A stretch of DNA of 64,000 bases. Source: Liolophura sinensis (lineage: Eukaryota > Mollusca > Polyplacophora > Chitonida > Chitonidae). The position numbers and the translations under genes are program-made. The DNA lies in contig NW_027018043.1 in NCBI RefSeq assembly GCF_032854445.1, positions 41,868 to 105,867 of the forward strand, in the 5' to 3' direction. Below are positions 8,807 to 21,090 of this stretch, one piece after another. The notes under the pieces were generated by a model that did not search any database, had not been told where the DNA came from, and was given only the letters and a program-made list of their open reading frames with translations. How positions within the stretch are numbered: the stretch's first letter is position 1; every line of letters begins with the position of its first letter.

Positions 8807-11800
8807 GGCATCGGCAGCTGTTAAAAAATTGCAAATTTCCCTGGTTTCCATGGGGTAAGAGCCGTTGCTGGGCACGTGACTATGATATCAATGATCATTC
8901 AATTGTGGCTACAGCCAAAAGTAATGGTCGGAGAGCAACGCGGTTTGCACTATTCGATTTCTCGTCACAAAATACGTCGGATTAGCCTCCTACCAGCAGC
9001 ACTGGAACAGTTTTTCCACTTTTGCATTTTTGCCTGGTCTTTTTGTTAATTTGAAATCGGATACACTGTACTATGTACAATCGCGACTGGTCATTACTAT
9101 ATTGAACTTTTGACTATAAGTTGTGTGCCCTATGGTAGCCCAGAAGACGTCAAATCTTTGGGCTAAGCCCATTTAAGTCACCCAGCAATTGTCTTACTTC
9201 TAAGTCCAAGACAATCTCAATGTCTTTATCTACGTGTAGAAAAACCACACCATTTGTACATAAAAAACACAAAGTACTAGATACAGTCTGCTGTAAAAAG
9301 TACAATTGAACACTGACCCACATCAATAAGGTGCCAAAAGATACGGAATTGGGCCAGGCATCGGCAGCTGTTTAAAAAATTGCAAATTTCAATGGTTTCC
9401 ATGAAGTAAGAACCGTTGCTAAGCACGTGATTTGTCATCAATGATCATTCAATCGTCGCTACAGCCAAAAGTATCGGTCGGAGAGCAACGCGGTTTGCAC
9501 CATTCGATTTCTCGTCAAAAAATACTTCGGATTAGTCTCTTACCAGCAGCACTGGAACAGTTTTTCCACTTTTGCATTTTTGCCTGGTCATTTTGTTAAT
9601 TGAAATCGGCTACACTGTACTATGTACCATCGCGACTGGTCATTACTATATTCAACTTTTGACTATAAGTTATGTGCCCTTCGGTAGCCCAGAAGACGTC
9701 AAATCTTTGGGCTAAGCCCATTTAAGTCACCCAGCAATTGTCTTACTTCTAAGTCCAAGACAATCTCAATGTCTTTATCTACGTGTAGAAAAACCACACC
9801 ATTTGTACATAAAAAACACAAAGTACTAGATACAGTCCGCTGTAAAAAGTACAATTGAACACTGACCCACATCAATAAGGTGCCAAAAGATACGGAATTG
9901 GGCCAGGCATCGGCAGCTGTTTAAAAAATTGCAAATTTCAATGGTTTCCATGAAGTAAGAACCGTTGCTAAGCACGTGATTTGTCATCAATGATCATTCA
10001 ATCGTCGCTACAGCCAAAAGTATCGGTCGGAGAGCAACGCGGTTTGCACCATTCGATTTCTCGTCAAAAAATACTTCGGATTAGTCTCTTACCAGCAGCA
10101 CTGGAACAGTTTTTCCACTTTTGCATTTTTGCCTGGTCATTTTGTTAATTGAAATCGGCTACACTGTACTATGTACCATCGCGACTGGTCATTACTATAT
10201 TCAACTTTTGACTATAAGTTATGTGCCCTTCGGTAGCCCAGAAGACGTCAAATCTTTGGGCTAAGCCCATTTAAGTCACCCAGCAATTGTCTTACTTCTA
10301 AGTCCAAGACAATCTCAATGTCTTTATCTACGTGTAGAAAAACCACACCATTTGTACATAAAAAACACAAGGTACTAGATACAGTCTGCTGTAAAAAGTA
10401 CAACTGATCACTGACCCACATCAATAAGGTTCTAAAAGATGCGAAATTGGCCCAGGCATCGGCAGCTGTTTAAAAAATTGCAAATTTCCTTGGTTTCCAT
10501 GGAGTAAGAGCCGTTGCTGGGCACGTGATGTTGTCATCAATGATCATTCAATTGTAGCTACAGCCAAAAGTATTGGTCGGAGAGCAACGCCGTTTGCACC
10601 ATTCGATTTCCCGTCAAAAAATAGGTCGGATTAGTCTCTTACCAGCAGCACTGGAACAGTTTTTCCACTTTTGCATTTTTGCCTGGTCTTTTTGTTAATT
10701 GAAATCGGCTACACTGTACTATGTACCATCGCGACTGGTCATTACTATATTCAAATTTTGACTATAAGTTATGTGCCCTTCTGTAGCCCAGAAGACGTCA
10801 AATCTTTGGGTTAAGCTCATTTAACTCATCCAGCATTTGTCTTACTTCTAAGTCGAAGACAATCTCAATGTCTTTATCTACGTGTAGAAAAACCACACCA
10901 TTTGTACATAAAAAACACAAAGTACTAGATACAGTCTGCTGTAAAAAGTATAATTGAACACTGACCCACATCAATAAGGTGCCAAAAGATGCGGAATTGG
11001 GCCAGGCATCGGCAGCTGTTTAAAAAATGGCAAATTTCCCTGGTTTCCATGGAGTAAGAGCCGTTGCTGGGCACGTGATTTTGTCATCAATGATCATTCA
11101 ATTGTCGCTACAGCCAAAACTAATGGTCGGAGAGCAACGCGGTTTGCACCATTCGATTTCTCGTCACAAAATACGTCGGATTAGCCTCTTACCAGCAGCA
11201 CTGGAACAGTTTTTCCACTTTTGCATTTTTGCCTGGTCTTTTTGTTAATTTAAATCGGCTACACTGTACTATGTACCATCGCGACTGGTCATTACTATAT
11301 TCAAGTTTTGAATATAAGTTTTGTGCCCTATAGTAGCCCAGAAGACGTCAAATCTTTGGCCTAAGCCCTTTTAACTCATCCACCAATTGTCTTACTTCCA
11401 AGTCCAAGACAATCTCAATGTCTTTATCTACGTGTAGAAAAACCACAGCATTTGTACATAAAAAACACAAAGTACTAGATACAGTCTGCTGTAAAAAGTA
11501 CAATTGAACACTGACCCACATCAATAAGGTGCCAAAAGATGCGGAATTGGGACAGGCATCGGCAGCTGTTTAAAAATTGGCAAATGTCAATGGTTTCCAT
11601 GGAGTAAGAGCCGTTACTGGGCACGTGATTTGTCATCAATGATCATTCAATCGTCGCTACAGCCAAAAGTATTGGTCGGAGAGCAACGCGGTTTGCACCA
11701 TTCGATTTCTCGTCAAAGAATACGTCGGATTAGCCTCTTACCAGCAGCACTGGAACAGGTTTTCCACTTTTGCATTTTTGCCTGGTCTTTTTGTTAATTG

Positions 11801-14800
11801 AAATCGGCTACACTGTACTATGTACCATCGCGACTGGTCATTACTATATTCAAATTTTGACCATAAGTTATGTGCCCTTCGGTAGCCCAGAAGACGTCAA
11901 ATCTTTGGGTTAAGCCCATTTAACTCACCCAGCAATTGTCTTACTTCTAAGTCGAAGACAATCTCAATGTCTTTATCTACGTGTAGAAAAACCACACCAT
12001 TTGTACATAAAAAACACAAAGTACTAGATATAGTCTGCTGTAAAAAGTACAATTGAACACTGACCCACATCAGTAAGGTGCCAAAAGATGCGGAATTGGG
12101 CCAGGCATCGGCAGCTGTTTAAAAAATTGCAAATTTCCCTGGTTTCCATGGAGTAAGAACCGTTGCTAGGCACGTGATTTTGTCATCAATGATCATTCAA
12201 TTGTCGCTACAGCCAAAAGTATTGGTCGGAGAGCAACGCGGTTTACACCATTCGATTTCTCGTGACAAAAGACGTCGGATTAGCCTCTTACCAGCAGCAC
12301 TGGAACAGTTTTTCCACTTTTGCATTTTTGCCTGGTCTTTTTGTTAATTGAAATCGGCTACACTGTACTATGTACCATCGCGACTGGTCATTACTATTTT
12401 AAACTTTTGACTATAAATTATGTGCCCTTTGGTAGCCCAGAAGACGTCAAATCTTTGGGCTAAGCCCATTTAACTCTTCCACCAATTGTCTTACTTCTAA
12501 GTCCAAGACAATCTCAATGTCTTTATCTACGTGTAGAAAAACCACACCATTTGTACATAAAAAACACAAAGTACTAGATACAGTCTGCTGTAAAAAGTAC
12601 AATTGAACACTGACCCACGTCAATAAGGTGCCAAAAGATGCGGAATTGGGCCAGGCATCGGCAGCTGTTTAAAAAATTGCAAATTTCCCTGGTTTCCATG
12701 GAGTAAGAGCCGTTGCTAGGCGCGTGATTTTGTCATCAATGATCATTCAATTGTCGCTACAGCCAAAAGTATTGGTCAGAGAGCAACGCGGTTTGCCCCA
12801 TTCGATTTCTCGTCACAAAAGACGTCGGATTAGCCTCATACCAGCAGCACTGGAACAGTTTTTCCACTTTTGCATTTTTGCCTGGTCTTTTTGTTAATTT
12901 AAATCGGCTACACTGTACTATGTACCATCGCGACTTTTTATTACTATATTTAACTTTTGAATATAAGTTATGTGCCCTATGGTAGCCCAGAAGACGTCAA
13001 ATCTTTGGGCTAAGCCCATTTAAGTCACCCAGCAATTGTCTTACTTCTAAGTCCAAGACAATCTCAATGTCTTTATCTACGTGTAGAAAAACCACACCAT
13101 TTGTACATAAAAAACACAAAGTACTAGATACAGTCTGCTGTAAAAAGTACAATTGAACACTGACCCACATCAATAAGGTGCCAAAAGATGCGGAATTGGC
13201 CCAGGCATCGGCAGCTGATTAAAAAATTGCAAATTTCCCTGGTTTCCATGAAATAAGAGCCGTTGCTAGGCACGTGATTTTGTCATCAATGATCATTCAA
13301 TTGTGGCTACAGCCAAAAGTATTGGTCGGAGAGCAACGCGGTTTGCACCATTCGATTTCTCGTCACAAAATACGTCGGATTAGCCTCATACCAGCAGCAC
13401 TGGAACAGTTTTTCTACTTTTGCATTTTTGCCTGGTCCCTTTGTTAATTGAAATCGGCTACACTGTACTATGTACCATCGCGACTGGTCGTTACTATATT
13501 CAACTTTTAACTATAAGTTATGTGCCCTTCGGTAGCCCAGAAGACGTCAAATCTTTGGGCTAAGCCCATTTAAGTCACCCAGCAATTGTCTTACCTCCAA
13601 GTCCAAGACATTCTCAATGTCTTTATCTACGTGTAGAAAAACCACACCATTTGTACATAAAAAACACAAGTTACTAGATACAGTCTGCTGTAAAAAGTAC
13701 AACTGATCACTGAACCACATCAATAAGGTTCTAAAAGATGCGGAATTGGCCCAGGCATCGGCAGCTGTTTAAAAAATTGCAAATTTCATTGGTTTCCATG
13801 GAGTAAGAGCCGTTGCTGGGCACGTGACTATGACATCAATGATCATTCAATTGTCGCTACAGCCAAAAGTATTGGACGGAGAGCAACGCCGTTTACCCCA
13901 TTCGATTTCTCGTCACAAAATACGTCGGATTAGCCTGTTACCAGCAGCACTGGAACAGTTTTTACACTTTTTCATTTTTGCGTGGTCTTTTTGTTAATTA
14001 AATTCGGCTGCAATGTACTATGTACAATTGCGACTGGTCATTATTATATTTAACTTTTGATTATAAGTTATGTGCCCTTCGGTAGCCCAGAAGACGTCAA
14101 ATCTTTGGGCTAAGCCCATTTAAGTCACTCAGCATTTGTCTTACTTCTAAGTCCAAGACAATCTCAATGTCTTTATCTACGTGTAGAAAAACCACACCAT
14201 TTGTACATAAAAACTACAAAGTACTAGATACAGTCTGCTGTAAAAAGTACACTTAAACACTGACCCACATTAATAAGGTTTTAATAGATGCGGAATTGGC
14301 CCAGGCATCGGCAGCTGTTTAAAAAATTGCAAATTTCAATGGTTTCCATGGAGTAAGAGCCGTTGCTAGGCACGTGATTTTGTCATCAATGATCATTCAA
14401 TTGTGGCTACAGCCAAAAGTATTGGTCGGAGAGCAACGCGGTTTGCACCATTCGATTTGTCGTCACAAAATACGTCGCATTAGCCTCTTACCAGCAGCAC
14501 TGGAACAGTTTTTCCACTTTTGCATTTTTGCCTGGTCTTTATGTTAATTGAAATCGGCTACACTCTACTATGTACCATCGCGACTGGTCATTACTATATT
14601 CAAGTTTTGACTATAAGTTATGTGCCCTTCGGTAGCCCAGAAGACGTCAAATCTTTGGGGTAAGCCCATTTAACTCACCCAGCAATTGTCTTACTTCTAA
14701 GTCCAAGACAATCTCAATGTCTTTATCTACGTGTAGAAAAACCACACCATTTGTACATAAAAAACACAAGGTACTAGATACAGTCTGCTGTAAAAAGTAC

Positions 14801-15952
14801 AACTAATCACTGACCCACATCAATAAGGTTCTAAAAGATGCGGAATTGGCCCAGGCATCGGCAGCTGTTGAAAAAATTGCAAATTTCCCTGGTTTCCATG
14901 GAGTAAAAGCCGTTGCTGGGCACGTGATGTTGTCATCAATGATCATTCAATTGTAGCTACAGCCAAAAGTATTGGTCGGAGAGCAGCGCGGTTTGCACCA
15001 TTCGATTTTTCGTCACAAAAGGCGTCAGATTAGCCTCTTACCAGCAGCACTGGAACAGTTTTTCCACTTTTTCATTTTTGCCTGGTCTTTTTGTTAATTG
15101 AAATCGGATACACTGTACTATGCACAATCGCGACTGGTCATTACTATATTCAACTTTTAAATATATGTTATGTGCCCTTCTGTAGCCCAGAAGACGTCAA
15201 ATCTTTGGGCTAAACCCATTTAACTCAACCAGCAATTGTCTTACTTCTAAGTCCAAGACAATCTCAATGTCTTTATCTACGTGTAGAAAAACCACACCAT
15301 TTGTACATAAAAAACACAATGTACTAGATACAGTCTGCTGTAAAAAGTAAAATTGAACACTGACCCACATCAATAAGGTGCCAAAAGATGCGGAATTGGG
15401 CCAGGCATGGGCAGCTGTTTAAAAAATGCAAATTTCCCTGGTTTCCATGGAGTAAGAGCCGTTGCTAGGCACGTGATTTAGTCATCAATGATCATTCAAT
15501 TGTGGCTACAGCCAAAAGTATTGGTTGGAGAGCAACGTGGTTTGCACCATTCGATTTTTCGTCACAAAGTACGTCGGATTAGCCTCTTACCAGCAGCACT
15601 GGAACAGTTTTTCCACTTTTGCATTTTTGCCTGGTCTTTTTGTTCATTGAAATCGGCTACACTCTACTATGTACCGTCGCGACTGGTCATTACTATATTC
15701 AAGTTTTAACTATAAGTTTTGTGCCCTTCGGTAGCCCAGAAGACGTCAAATCTTTGGGCTAAGCCCATTTAACTCACTCAGCAATTGTCTTACTTCTAAG
15801 TCCAAGACAATCTCAATGTCTTTATCTACGTGTAGAAAAACCACACCATTCGTACATAAAAAACACAAAGTACTAGATACAGTCTGCTGTAAAAAGTAGA
15901 CTTAAACACTGACCCACATAAATAAGGTGCCAAAAGATGCGGAATTGGGCCA
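8807..15952 (+). repeat. Block B (M17-M29), GATTTTGTCATC-type subfamily
   Basis: Anchors are at 8807, 9357, 9906, 10455, 11005, 11555, 12104, 12654, 13204, 13754, 14304, 14854 and 15404. After the CACGTG box nearly all these monomers carry ATTTTGTCATC, ATTTGTCATC, ATGTTGTCATC or ATTTAGTCATC instead of the usual ACTATGACATC; M17 and M26 are exceptions. Several also have TTTCAATGGTTTCC and GTTGCTAGGC or GTTGCTAAGC. The block lies between the two copies of block A and is itself not repeated in the window. Single monomers of similar type recur at M66 and M70. Confidence 0.85.
9134..10371 (+). repeat. Near-exact single-monomer duplication (M18/M19)
   Basis: From the GGTAGCCC near 9134 to the A-rich segment near 9822, the sequence is repeated 549 bp further on with one visible difference (CAGTCTGCTG versus CAGTCCGCTG near 9837). 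Both copies share private states: GATACGGAATTGGG, TTTCAATGGTTTCCATGAAG, GTTGCTAAGCACGTGATTTG, CAATCGTCGC and AATACTTCGG. This is the most recent one-monomer gain visible in Region I. Confidence 0.9.
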
Positions 15953-16502
15953 GGCATCGGCAGGTGTTTAAAAAATTGCAAATTTCCCTGGTTTCCATGG
16001 AGTGAGAGCCGTTGTTGGGCACGTGACTATGACATCAATGATCATTCAATTGTCGCTACAGCCAAAAGTATTGGTGGGAGAGCAACGCGGTTTGCACCAT
16101 TCGATTTCTCGTCACAAAATACGTCGGATTAGCCTCTTACCAGCAGCACTGGAACAGTTTTTCCACTTTTGCATTTTTGCCTGGTCTTTTTGTTAATTGA
16201 AATCGGATACACTGTACTATGCACAATCGCGACTGGTCATTACTATATTCAACTTTTAAATATACGTTATGTGCCCTTCGGTAGCCCAGAAGACGTCAAA
16301 TCTTTGGGCTAAGCCCATTTAACTCACTCAGCAATTGTCTTACTTCTAAGTCCAAGACAATCTCAATGTCTTTATCTACGTGTAGAAAAACCACACCATT
16401 TGTACATAAAAAACACAATGTACTAGATACAGTCTGCTGTAAAAAGTACAACTGATCACTCACCCACATCAATAAGGTGCCAAAAGATGCGGAATTGGCC
16501 CA

Positions 16503-19500
16503 GGCATCGGCAGCTGTTTAAAAAATGGCAAATTTCCCTGGTTTCCATAGAGTAAGACTGTTGCTGGGCACGTGACCATGACATCAATGATCATTCAATT
16601 GTCGCTACAGCCAAAAGTATTGGTCGGAGAGCAACGCGGTTTGCACCATTCGATTTCCCGTCACAAAATACGTCGGATTAGTCTCCTACCAGCAGCACTG
16701 GAACAGTTTTTCCACTTTTGCATTTTTGCGTGGTCTTTTTGTTAATTGAAATCGGCAATACTGTACTATGTACAATCGCGACTGGTCGTTACTATATTCA
16801 ACTTTTAACTATAAGTTATGTGCCCTTCGGTAGCCCAGAAGACGTCAAATCTTTGGGCTAAGCCCATTTAACTCACCCAGCAATTGTCTTACTTCTAAGC
16901 CCAAGACAATCTCAATGTCTTTATCTACGTGTAGAAAAACCACACCATTTGTACATAAAAAACACAAAGTACTAGATACAGTCTGCTGTAAAAAGTACAA
17001 TTGAACACTGACCCACATCAATAAGGTGCAAAAAGATGCGGAATTGGGCCAGGCATCGGCAGCTGTTAAAAAATTGCATATTTCCCTGGTTTCCATGGGG
17101 TAAGAGCCGTTGCTGGGCACGTGACTATGATATCAATGATCATTCAATTGTGGCTACAGCCAAAAGTAATGGTCGGAGAGCAACGCGGTTTTCACTATTC
17201 GATTTCTCGTCACAAAATACGTCGGATTAGCCTCCTACCGTCAGCACTGGAACAGTTTTTCCACTTTTGCATTTTTGCCTGGTCATTTTGTTAATTTGAA
17301 ATCGGATACACTGTACTATGTACAATCGCGACTGGTCATTACTATATTCAACTTTTGACTATAAGTTATGTGCCCTTCGGTAGCCCAGAAGACGTCAAAT
17401 CTTTGGGCTAAGCCCATTTAAGTCACTCAGCAATTGTCTTACTTCTAAGTCCAAGACAATCTCAATGTCTTTATCTACGTGTAGAAAAACCACACCATTT
17501 GTACTAAAAAAAAACAAAGGTACTTGATACAGTCTGCTGTCAAAAGTACAACTGATCACTGACCCACATCAATAAGGTTCTAAAAGATGCGGAATTGGCC
17601 CAGGCATCGGCAGCTGTTTAAAAAATTGCAAATTTCCCTGGTTTCCATGGAGTAAGAGCCGTTGTTGGGCAGGTGACTATGACATCAATGATCATTCAAT
17701 TGTCGCTACAGCCAAAAGTATTAGTCGGAGAGCAACGCGGTTTGCACCATTCGATTTCTCGTTACAAAATACGTCGGATTAGCCTCTTACCAGCAGCACT
17801 GAAACAGTTTTTCCACTTTTGCATTTTTGCCTGGTCTTTTTGTTAATTGAATTCGGCTACACTGTACTATGTACCATCGCGACTGGTCATTACTATATTC
17901 AACTTTTGACTATAAGTTATGTGCCCTTCGGTAGCCCAGAATACGTCAAATATTTGGGGTAAACCCATTTAACTCACTCAGCAATTGTCTTACTTCTAAG
18001 TCCAAGACAATCTCAATGTCTTTATCTACGTGTAGAAAAACCACACCATTTGTACATAAAAAACACAAAGAACTAGATACAGTCTGCTGTAAAAAGTACA
18101 ACTGATCACTCACCCACATCAATAAGGTGCCAAAAGATGCGGAATTGGCCCAGGCATCGGCAGCTGTTTAAAAAAGTGGAAATTTCCCTGGTTTCCATAG
18201 AGTAAGACTGTTGCTGGGCACGTGACCATGACATCAATGATCATTCAATTGTCGCTACAGCCAAAAGTATTGGTCGGAGAGCAACGCGGTTTGCACCATT
18301 CGATTTCCCGTCACAAAATACGTCGGATTAGTCTCCTACCAGCAGCACTGGAACAGTTTTTCCACTTTTGCATTTTTGCGTGGTCTTTTTGTTAATTGAA
18401 ATCGGCTATACTGTACTATGTACAATCGCGACTGGTCGTTACTATATTCAAGTTTTAACTATAAGTTATGTGCCCTTCGGTAGCCCAGAAGACGTCAAAT
18501 CTTTGGGCTAAGCCCATTTAACTCACCCAGCAATTGTCTTACTTCTAAGCCCAAGACAATCTCAATGTCTTTATCTACGTGAAAAAACCACACCATTTGT
18601 ACATAAAAAAACACAAAGTACTAGATACAGTCTGCTGTAAAAAGTACAATTGAACACTGACCCACATCAATAAGGTGCAAAAAGATGCGGAATTGGGCCA
18701 GGCATCGGCAGCTGTTAAAAAATTGCATATTTCCCTGGTTTCCATGGGGTAAGAGCCGTTGCTGGGCACGTGGACTATGATATCAATGATCATTCAATTG
18801 TGGCTACAGCCAAAAGTAATGGTCGGAGAGCAACGCGGTTTTCACTATTCGATTTCTCGTCACAAAATACGTCGGATTAGCCTCCTACCGGCAGCACTGG
18901 AACAGTTTTTTCCACTTTTGCATTTTTGCCTGGTCATTTTGTTAATTTGAAATCGGATACACTGTACTATGTACAATCGCGACTGGTCATTACTATATTC
19001 AACTTTTGACTATAAGTTATGTGCCCTTCGGTAGCCCAGAAGACGTCAAATCTTTGGGCTAAGCCCATTTAAGTCACTCAGCAATTGTCTTACTTCTAAG
19101 TCCAAGACAATCTCAATGTCTTTATCTACGTGTAGAAAAACCACACCATTTGTACTAAAAAAAAACAAAGGTACTTGATACAGTCTGCTGTCAAAAGTAC
19201 AACTGATCACTGACCCACATCAATAAGGTTCTAAAAGATGCGGAATTGGCCCAGGCATCGGCAGCTGTTTAAAAAATTGCAAATTTCCCTGGTTTCCATG
19301 GAGTAAGAGCCGTTGTTGGGCACGTGACTATGACATCAATGATCATTCAATTGTCGCTATAGCCAAAAGTATTAGTCGGAGAGCAACGCGGTTTGCACCA
19401 TTCGATTTCTCGTTACAAAATACGTCGGATTAGCCTCTTACCAGCAGCACTGAAACAGTTTTTCCACTTTTGCATTTTTGCCTGGTCTTTTTGTTAATTG

Positions 19501-19803
19501 AATTCGGCTACACTGTACTATGTACCATCGCGACTGGTCATTACTATATTCAACTTTTGACTATAAGTTATGTGCCCTTCGGTAGCCCAGAATACGTCAA
19601 ATATTTGGGGTAAACCCATTTAACTCACTCAGCAATTGTCTTACTTCTAAGTCCAAGACAATCTCAATGTCTTTATCTACGTGTAGAAAAACCACACCAT
19701 TTGTACATAAAAAACACAAGGTACTAGATACAGTCTGCTGTAAAAAGTACAACTGATCACTGACCCACATCAATAAGGTTCTAAAAGATGCGGAATTGGC
19801 CCA
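16503..19803 (+). repeat. Tandem trimer duplication inside block A' (M31-M33 then M34-M36)
   Basis: This is the copy of the M2-M7 trimer pair. M31-M33 begin at 16503, 17052 and 17603, and M34-M36 at 18153, 18701 and 19254. The trimer duplication therefore predates the duplication of the 8.4-kb block. M33 has lost the E-box (GGGCAGGTGAC near 17669). M34 and M35 carry indels that their sisters lack, near 18,581, 18,601, 18,771 and 18,907. Confidence 0.88.
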
Positions 19804-20580
19804 GGCATCGGCAGCTGTTTAAAAAATTGCAAATTTCCCTGGTTTCCATGGAGTAAGAGCCGTTGCTGGGCACGTGACTATGACATCAATGATCATTCAA
19901 TTGTCGCTACAGCCAAAAGTATTGGTCGGAGAGCAACGCGGTTTGCTCCTTTCGATTTCTCGTCGCAAAATACGTCGGATTAGCCTCTTACCAGCAGCAC
20001 TGGAACAGTGTTTCCACTTTTGCATTTTTGCCTGGTTTTTTTGTTAATTGAAATCGGATACACTGTACTATGTACCATCGCGACTGGTCATTACTATATT
20101 CAACTTTTAACTATACGTTATGTGCCCTTCGGTAGCCCAGAAGACGTCAAATCTTTGGGCTAAGCCCATTTAAGTCACCCAGCAATTGTCTTACTTCTAA
20201 GTCCAAGACAATCTCAATGTCTTTATCTACGTGTAGAAAAAGCACACCATTTGTACATAAAAAACACAAGGTACTAGATACAGTCGGCTGTAAAAAGTAT
20301 ACTTAAACACTGACCCACATAAATAAGGTTCTTAATCATGCGGATATGGCCCAGGCATCGGCAGCTGTTGAAAAAATTGCAAATTTCCTTGGTTTCCATA
20401 GAGTAAAAGCCGTTGCTTTGCACGTGATGTTGTCATCAATGATCATTCAATTGTGGCTACAGCCAAAAGTATTGGTCGGAGAGCAATGCGGTTTGCACCA
20501 TTCGATTTTTCGTCACAAAATACGTCAGATTAGCCTCTTACCAGCAGCACTGGAACAGTTTTTCCACTTTTGCATTTTTG

Positions 20581-21090
20581 CCTGGTCTTTTTGTTAATTG
20601 AAATCGGCTACACTGTACTATGTACAATCGCGACTGGTCATTACTATATTCAACTTTTAACTATAAGTTATGTGCCTTCGGTAGCCCAGAAGACGTCAAA
20701 TCTTTGGGCTAAGCCCATTTAACTCACCCAGCAATTGTCTTACTTCTAAGTCCAAGACAATCTCAATGTCTTTATCTACGTGTAGAAAAACCACACCATT
20801 TGTACATAAAAAACACAAAGTACTAGATACAGTCTGCTGTAAAAAGTACAATTGAACACTGACCCACATCAATAAGTGCAAAAAGATGCGGAATTGGGCC
20901 AGGCATCGGCAGCTGTCAAAAAATTGCAAATTTTCCTGGTTTCCATGGGGTAAGAGCCGTTGCTGGGCACGTGACTATGATATCAATGATCATTCAGTTG
21001 TGGCTACAGCCAAAAGTAATGGTCGGAGAGCAACGCGGTTTGCACTATTCGATTTCTCGTCACAAAATACGTCGGATTAGTCTTCTACCA
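20581..21090 (+). repeat. Replaced tract in block A' (gene-conversion-like), ~510 bp
   Basis: On both sides M38-M39 match M9-M10, but between about 20,581 and 21,090 they do not. Block A has GGTTTTTTTGTTAATTTG, a GTACTAAAAAAAAAACAAAGG tail and M10-type 5' sequence. Block A' instead has GGTCTTTTTGTTAATTG, an AAAGTACTAG tail, CAATTGAACAC, CATGGGGTAAG and GCACTATTCG, a combination like the M2/M3 or M16/M17 junction. The M10/M39 private deletion follows immediately in both copies. The tract is close to one monomer long, so overall register is preserved. I infer conversion or a double exchange with a non-allelic monomer. Confidence 0.75.
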
